A stretch of 10,169 nucleotides of DNA from Methylomonas sp. (GTDB lineage: Bacteria > Pseudomonadota > Gammaproteobacteria > Methylococcales > Methylomonadaceae), in NCBI GenBank assembly GCA_028688235.1, contig JAQTYP010000013.1, forward strand, positions 8,178-18,346. Direction: 5' to 3'. The position numbers were made by a program, and so were the translations under genes. Under the pieces are notes generated by a model. That model did no database searches. It was given only the letters and a program-made list of their open reading frames with translations, and was not told the DNA's origin. Position 1 is the stretch's first letter, and the number at the start of each line of letters is the position of its first letter. Positions 7,501-10,169 of the stretch are shown in pieces.

Positions 7501-7960
7501 ACCACGCAAGCTGTCGTGTCTGCTGACTCAATTGCTCCAGACTCATGACCAGCCTCAGCCTGGCCCCGTTCGGCAGGGCTTGAACCCATTCGGCCGTGTC
7601 CCCGTCGATATGAATGCCGTCCGATTCGGGTGCTGGGGAAGCGACCTGGAAACCACGCCCCGGATTATGGCTGGCCAGAAGTTGGCCGTCATCCAGATAA
7701 ATGTCGGCCAGAAGTATCTGCGGACTAGCCCTAAGAGTACCCAAAATTTCCTGGGCGCGAACAGGGTCTTGAAATGCGACGGCGGAGTCGGCTCCTACTG
7801 CGATAAACTGCGCATAAGGCGCCATGATTTCGCTAACCCTATGCTCCAGCGTGATCCTATGAAAAATCAACAAACCCGCACCTGCCAGCACAAAGGCCAG
7901 CAGCACGGCCCCCCAAAGCACCAGCGAAAGTTTGTTATAGATGCTCAGGTGACTAGCCAT
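4523..7960 (-). CDS. Hybrid sensor histidine kinase: CHASE8-HAMP-PAS3-HisKA-HATPase-REC
   Basis: This 1145-residue inner-membrane kinase has TM1 (about 11-33), a periplasmic segment of about 115 residues that looks like CHASE8 (YAQFIAVGADSAVAFQDP at 49-66), TM2 (about 151-173) and a HAMP linker (about 174-227). Three PAS-type regions follow (about 233-367, 380-527 atypical, 540-652), with repeated ERKQAEEAL-type linkers after the first two. A coiled coil (652-690) leads to HisKA with phosphoacceptor H698 in MSHELRTPLN. The ATPase domain shows N816, DTGPG (846-850) and GTGLGL (874-879). The receiver has acceptor D990 (IWMDRRMP), T1020 and K1042. A helical tail (1059-1145) has no His, so it cannot act as a classical HPt. 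The ATG at 7960 lies 3 nt after the yfiR-like stop, suggesting translational coupling. Signal input is probably from that periplasmic partner. The next phosphorelay protein is not in the window. Confidence 0.93.
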   Translation of the reverse strand: MASHLSIYNKLSLVLWGAVLLAFVLAGAGLLIFHRITLEHRVSEIMAPYAQFIAVGADSAVAFQDPVRAQEILGTLRASPQILLADIYLDDGQLLASHNPGRGFQVASPAPESDGIHIDGDTAEWVQALPNGARLRLVMSLEQLSQQTRQLAWLFCGVMLVLLAATFGQLLVLRRTIVRPIASLTDAAERVRAQADYQYRVSAAGTDEVVRLGQSFNAMMAAIHQREIELRRLTTFQYTILQNAAHAIIATEPDGIVTSFNAAAERLLGYQAGEVIGQQTPQLWHDDKEIALRAQSLSEELNEAVSPGFDVFAARPRRNLSEEGEWTFVRKDGLRQPVHLSVTALRDEMGAITGYVGLAYDLTERKQAEEALRQSERRYRLVFENSPVPIWEEDFSAVKTFFDDLRKTGCTDIAAYLDSHPESIGHFAERVRVTDVNHSALVLHEAVSKEALLAGLVATFTPESFATFRQELICLWNGENSFQRESAVKTLSGRLRHVTVHLTVCPGYEDTLGKVLVSLINISERKQAEEALAERERQFRTLTENHPDGIVRFDTQGRHIYINAAARRISGTVGMPLLGKSVCELPIPGNPESTRPLLDALLWTVANRMSDIQEFRWPNGRIAEIRHIPEINERNEIVSVLAIARDITDRKRAEDRLKEYQYTLEDTVQQRTRELLLARDAAEAANKAKSIFLANMSHELRTPLNAILGFSGMMRRDSSIGDKQRETLDIINRSGEHLLNLINDVLEMAKIESGRLQLEISAFDLEALVDDVAQMMRVRAQEKNLQLILDRSADFPRYIRSDEARIRQILINLINNAVKFTLEGSVTIRLSASKNARYHLLIEIEDTGPGIAPEDRQRLFEPFVQLSDSGSQCGTGLGLTITRQFVRMLGGRISVDSTFGKGAVFKVDLPVELASSSDVAAPASMPYTQVIGLAAGQPRYRILIVEDQYENQLLLNRLMTELGLETKIAENGEQCLEVFKEWRPDLIWMDRRMPVMDGLEATKRLRCLPGGDQVKIVAVTASAFKEEQQEMLDAGMDGFVRKPYHFDEIYECLARQLGMAYDYRREPPESRNSVVLTPTMLAGLSAELRAQLKEALEILDSDLIDSAIGLIAESDAELGLALAKLAECFDYPSILKCLDAEQGAE

Positions 7961-7963
7961 GGC

Positions 7964-8536
7964 TTATCTCACGTGGCGAATCGCGCCATTTTCCAAGATG
8001 TCGCTGGAAACCTCCAGCATCTTGGTCTGAATCTTCAACGAAGCGGCTCTGGCCTGATCCAGATTGATGCTCATCCTGACCCTGTCTTGGACCTCGAATT
8101 TGATGACTCCGCCCTCTTCCAGAAATTCCGGCGATTCACCAACCGTAAGAATCGGTTTGTTTTTTAGCTCGGCGAGTATGGCTCTGCGTTTGCCGGCGTC
8201 CTGGTAGGCAATGAAGACGATGTGGCAAGGAGGCAATTCCTCGGTTTTATAGACGCGGAAAATATTAAAAGGCCTGCCCAGTTCCGTTCGGCCTTGCAAT
8301 GTCGTTTCCAGCGCATCTCCGAAAGGATCGGGCCCCAAAATACCGATGCACCAGAAAGAATCACTATCGGATAAAGCATTGTTCGGCCAGGTGACATAAT
8401 GGGCAAAATTCCTAAGAAAGGCGGCTTTGACTTTGTAGGGATTCTGCGTAACCAGCCCCTGAGTGGCGCCCAAGGATGGCGATATCAACAGGCCGAGTAG
8501 GCATAGAATTTTGCAGATGTCTATTACGCGGCTCAA
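7964..8536 (-). CDS. yfiR: YfiR-family (DUF4154) periplasmic protein
   Basis: With a TTG start at 8536 the product is 190 residues, about the usual YfiR length. It opens with a signal peptide (R3, K9, core ILCLLGLLI, likely cut after LGA at 24). The mature part has the family layout: YKVKAAFLRNFAHYVTWP (34-51), CIGILGPDPFG (63-73), CHIVFIA (104-110), PILTVGES (128-135) and GGVIKFEV...INLDQA (142-162). C63 and C104 match the cysteine pair that forms a disulfide in P. aeruginosa YfiR; a second pair is missing. YfiR there represses the diguanylate cyclase YfiN from the periplasm. Here it most likely controls the CHASE8 kinase encoded 3 nt downstream (inference). The frame stays open back to an ATG at 8734, but that adds about 66 residues before the signal peptide and overlaps other coding-like sequence. 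GAGGT 6 nt before the TTG supports the shorter start. The symbol marks the family only. Confidence 0.87.
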   Translation of the reverse strand: MSRVIDICKILCLLGLLISPSLGATQGLVTQNPYKVKAAFLRNFAHYVTWPNNALSDSDSFWCIGILGPDPFGDALETTLQGRTELGRPFNIFRVYKTEELPPCHIVFIAYQDAGKRRAILAELKNKPILTVGESPEFLEEGGVIKFEVQDRVRMSINLDQARAASLKIQTKMLEVSSDILENGAIRHVR

Positions 8537-8734
8537 AAGTCCACCTCGAGCGTAAGCCCTACCGATGCAGCTTCCGACGAATAACCTTGGGTGCGAAATA
8601 CCAGGCCGGCATTCCAGGCCACCATAGCCACGGCACCCGAAAACCCCCAATAGCCGCGTAACGACATCCAGAATCAATGCCAATTTGGCGATATTGTTAG
8701 CCAGATTGCTCCCGTAACGATCTGGCGTCATCAT
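8533..8734 (-). pseudogene. Orphan outer-membrane beta-barrel tail, probable gene remnant
   Basis: The last 44 codons (8667 to 8533) are coding-like in a frame used by neither neighbour and end in SVGLTLEVDF. The closing F with alternating hydrophobics (F, V, L, L, V) is the outer-membrane beta-barrel C-terminal signature. An ATG exists at 8667 but without a ribosome site, and the frame has a TGA at 8674-8676. Upstream, coding-like sequence continues in another frame from ATG 8734 (MMTPDRYGSNLANNIAKLAL), so one frameshift around 8640-8676 may join them. The joined product would be about 67 residues, too short for a barrel and without a signal peptide. Its stop overlaps the yfiR TTG by 4 nt, the spacing of a genuine operon partner. 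I read it as the 3' end of a lost barrel gene; a real small protein is possible. Parent family not recognised. Confidence 0.42.
8543..8547 (-). promoter_or_regulatory. Ribosome binding site deciding the TTG start of yfiR
   Basis: GAGGT on the minus strand lies 6 nt before the TTG at 8534-8536. That TTG overlaps, as TTGA, the TGA stop of the upstream short frame. No ATG or GTG in the same frame lies nearby, and the signal peptide begins at once after this codon. Confidence 0.6.
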
Positions 8735-8750
8735 GGCTTAGCGTCCCGAC

Positions 8751-10169
8751 TTAAAATTTGACCGAAAAATTGACCAGAAACTCGCGGGGGCGGCTGCGGC
8801 TGCTTTGCGAGGGCCTATACTGCTCATCGAGCAGGTTTTTGCCCATCAAATCGACCGTCATCGAATGACCGCCCACCTGCCAGGTATAGCCGACCAAGGC
8901 ATTGAGCAGCGCATAGGTTTGCCGAGCGGACTGAGGAGTGTCCGACAATAAGGTCTGATCGTAAACAAAATTGACGCCGCCGCCGATGTGCAGCCCCCGT
9001 AGCGCTTCTGAGCTGAAATCGTAGCGGGTCCACAGGTTGGCTAGATGCGGCGCGCTCATTTGCAGCGGCGCATTGTGAAAACGTAAGGCATTCTTGTAAT
9101 AAGCCTGTTCCGTCGCATCCAGCGTTGCGGGATCCTGGGCCAGAATGGCATCGTCGTGGCCCGTGAATTCGGTGATCTTGGCATCCATATAGGTATAGGA
9201 CAGATAAAGCTGCCAATCGTCGGTCAGTCTGGCGGTGGCGTCCCACTCTATTCCCAGCGATCGCTGGATGCCACTGGGGACACCGTAAATAGTCGCCACA
9301 CCGGTAGCGTCGGTTACGGCCAGATCGTTGACGATATTCTTGTTTTCGATGTCGAAATAGCTCAACGTGCTGGACAATCGGCCATCGAACCATTCGGCCT
9401 TGATGCCGACATCGAACCCACCGCCCTCGGTCGGTTCCGGAATGGATGTGGAACCGTCGAGATTATTGACAATAAAGGTACTGGGCACGAAGGATTCGGC
9501 GTAGGAACCGAACAACGACCATTCCGGCGTCAACTTGTATAACACGCCGTATTGCGGCGTGACCTGACTCACGGCCGCTTGCGGTTGAGATCGATTGGTC
9601 AGCCTGTCGATGACCTGGCTTTGAGTTTCCGTCCAACGCCACCCTGTCAAAACCAGCAGACGATCATCGAAGAAACCCAATGTGGAGCCGCCGTAAACCG
9701 ACTTGTCCACGGCCGAGACGTTTTGGTCGAAACGGCCGGCTGTCATCGCCGACAAGGGTATCCAGGTGTTACGGTTCCAGGTAACAGGATCGCTCAAATC
9801 CCACAGCGGCAGCGGCGAGGCTGTGGGAATGTTACCCAAGGCCGGGTCATTGGGTGCCTGTCCGGCCCAACGGTGGAAATTGCGGTCGACATATTGGGCG
9901 CCGAGCAGCAGGCGCAGGCTGGCAAATCCCAGATCGTACTTGCCGACACCTTGCAGCTCTATCGTGTCGTCGCGATTGGTATAGACTTGATGCCTGACCC
10001 GGCGGCCCTGCAGGGTCGTGGTATTGTTCGCCATCCCCAAATTGCCGCTGAACAACATATCGGTATCGTATTCCAGGTGGGAATAGCCGGTCCTAAGATC
10101 CCAATGCTCGTCGGCCTTGAAATCTATCCAGGCGCTGAAATTATCGGTATTGCTGCGGCGAAAATCCGT
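8751..10169 (-). CDS. TonB-dependent outer-membrane receptor, C-terminal part (5' end outside window)
   Basis: The frame is open to the window edge, so the visible 472 residues are the barrel part of a longer receptor and the ATG at 10058 is internal. The plug domain and signal peptide are not in view. Beta-barrel features resemble siderophore-type receptors: SLFGSYAESFVPS, EGGGFDVGIKAEWFDGRLSSTLSYF, GIQRSLGIEWDA, WQLYLSYTYMDAKITEF, the NLLDEQY motif near the end, and a terminal ...FLVNFSVKF with the outer-membrane C-terminal Phe. Such receptors import ferric siderophores or other scarce ligands using TonB energy; the ligand here cannot be told. The stop is 214 nt before the yfiR-like TTG, with the orphan barrel tail between and no terminator that I can see, so cotranscription with yfiR and the kinase is plausible. 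The visible frame shows no break. Confidence 0.9.
   Translation of the reverse strand, partial: TDFRRSNTDNFSAWIDFKADEHWDLRTGYSHLEYDTDMLFSGNLGMANNTTTLQGRRVRHQVYTNRDDTIELQGVGKYDLGFASLRLLLGAQYVDRNFHRWAGQAPNDPALGNIPTASPLPLWDLSDPVTWNRNTWIPLSAMTAGRFDQNVSAVDKSVYGGSTLGFFDDRLLVLTGWRWTETQSQVIDRLTNRSQPQAAVSQVTPQYGVLYKLTPEWSLFGSYAESFVPSTFIVNNLDGSTSIPEPTEGGGFDVGIKAEWFDGRLSSTLSYFDIENKNIVNDLAVTDATGVATIYGVPSGIQRSLGIEWDATARLTDDWQLYLSYTYMDAKITEFTGHDDAILAQDPATLDATEQAYYKNALRFHNAPLQMSAPHLANLWTRYDFSSEALRGLHIGGGVNFVYDQTLLSDTPQSARQTYALLNALVGYTWQVGGHSMTVDLMGKNLLDEQYRPSQSSRSRPREFLVNFSVKF

Noticed and set aside
7223..8167. Open frame of 314 codons on the plus strand across the kinase N-terminus and yfiR
   Set aside because: It runs antisense through two well-supported genes, has no plausible ribosome site or domain, and is rich in Gln, His and Arg as expected for a shadow frame.
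8751..10058. Receptor gene starting at the ATG at 10058
   Set aside because: The frame continues open for 37 more codons to the window edge with barrel-like strands, and a TonB receptor needs a plug domain upstream. The ATG is internal.
1..10169. tRNA, rRNA, CRISPR array or riboswitch
   Set aside because: No cloverleaf-like arms with a TTCGANNC-type loop, no regularly spaced direct repeats and no riboswitch core were seen by eye. Covariance-model searches would be more sensitive than this reading.

Overview
The window looks like a chromosomal stretch from a gammaproteobacterium of moderate GC. A Methylomonas-like type I methanotroph is my best guess, from overall protein style, the FSA-type aldolase and the hairpin repeats between genes. 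That guess is inference and I could not test it.

Layout from left to right. (1) Minus strand, 42-716: a complete fructose-6-phosphate aldolase of the FSA/TalC family, with the full catalytic residue set. (2) 717-1005: a gap of about 290 nt holding a candidate promoter for the aldolase and two palindromic repeat-like elements. (3) Minus strand, 1006-2574: a secreted protein of 522 residues with an Ig/cadherin-like segment, a PPC-like segment and two copies of a short beta-strand motif at its C-terminus. (4) 2575-3061: a divergent gap of about 490 nt with a candidate promoter, a small inverted repeat, and two overlapping antiparallel open frames that I cannot assign. (5) Plus strand, 3062-4432: a glycoside hydrolase of family GH30 without a recognisable signal peptide. 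(6) 4433-4522: a strong 9-bp hairpin between convergent genes. (7) Minus strand, 10169 to 4523: what looks like one transcription unit, in transcription order a TonB-dependent receptor (5' end outside the window), a short orphan beta-barrel tail, a YfiR-family periplasmic protein, and a hybrid sensor histidine kinase of 1145 residues.

The transcription unit is the most interesting part. The kinase begins with two membrane helices flanking a CHASE8-like periplasmic domain, the type of sensor domain found in YfiN/TpbB diguanylate cyclases. It is preceded, 3 nt away, by a YfiR-family protein, which in the classical Yfi system represses YfiN from the periplasm. Here the output is HAMP-PAS-PAS-PAS-HisKA-HATPase-REC rather than GGDEF. 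The inferred route is: state of the TonB receptor or the periplasm, then YfiR-like protein, then CHASE8 sensor, then phosphorelay. No HPt protein or DNA-binding response regulator lies in the window.

The yfiR-like gene most likely starts at a TTG at 8536, overlapping by 4 nt (TTGA) the stop of a short frame with an outer-membrane beta-barrel C-terminal signature. That frame looks like the leftover 3' end of a lost or broken outer-membrane protein gene between the receptor and yfiR. I saw no tRNA, rRNA, CRISPR array or complete insertion sequence.
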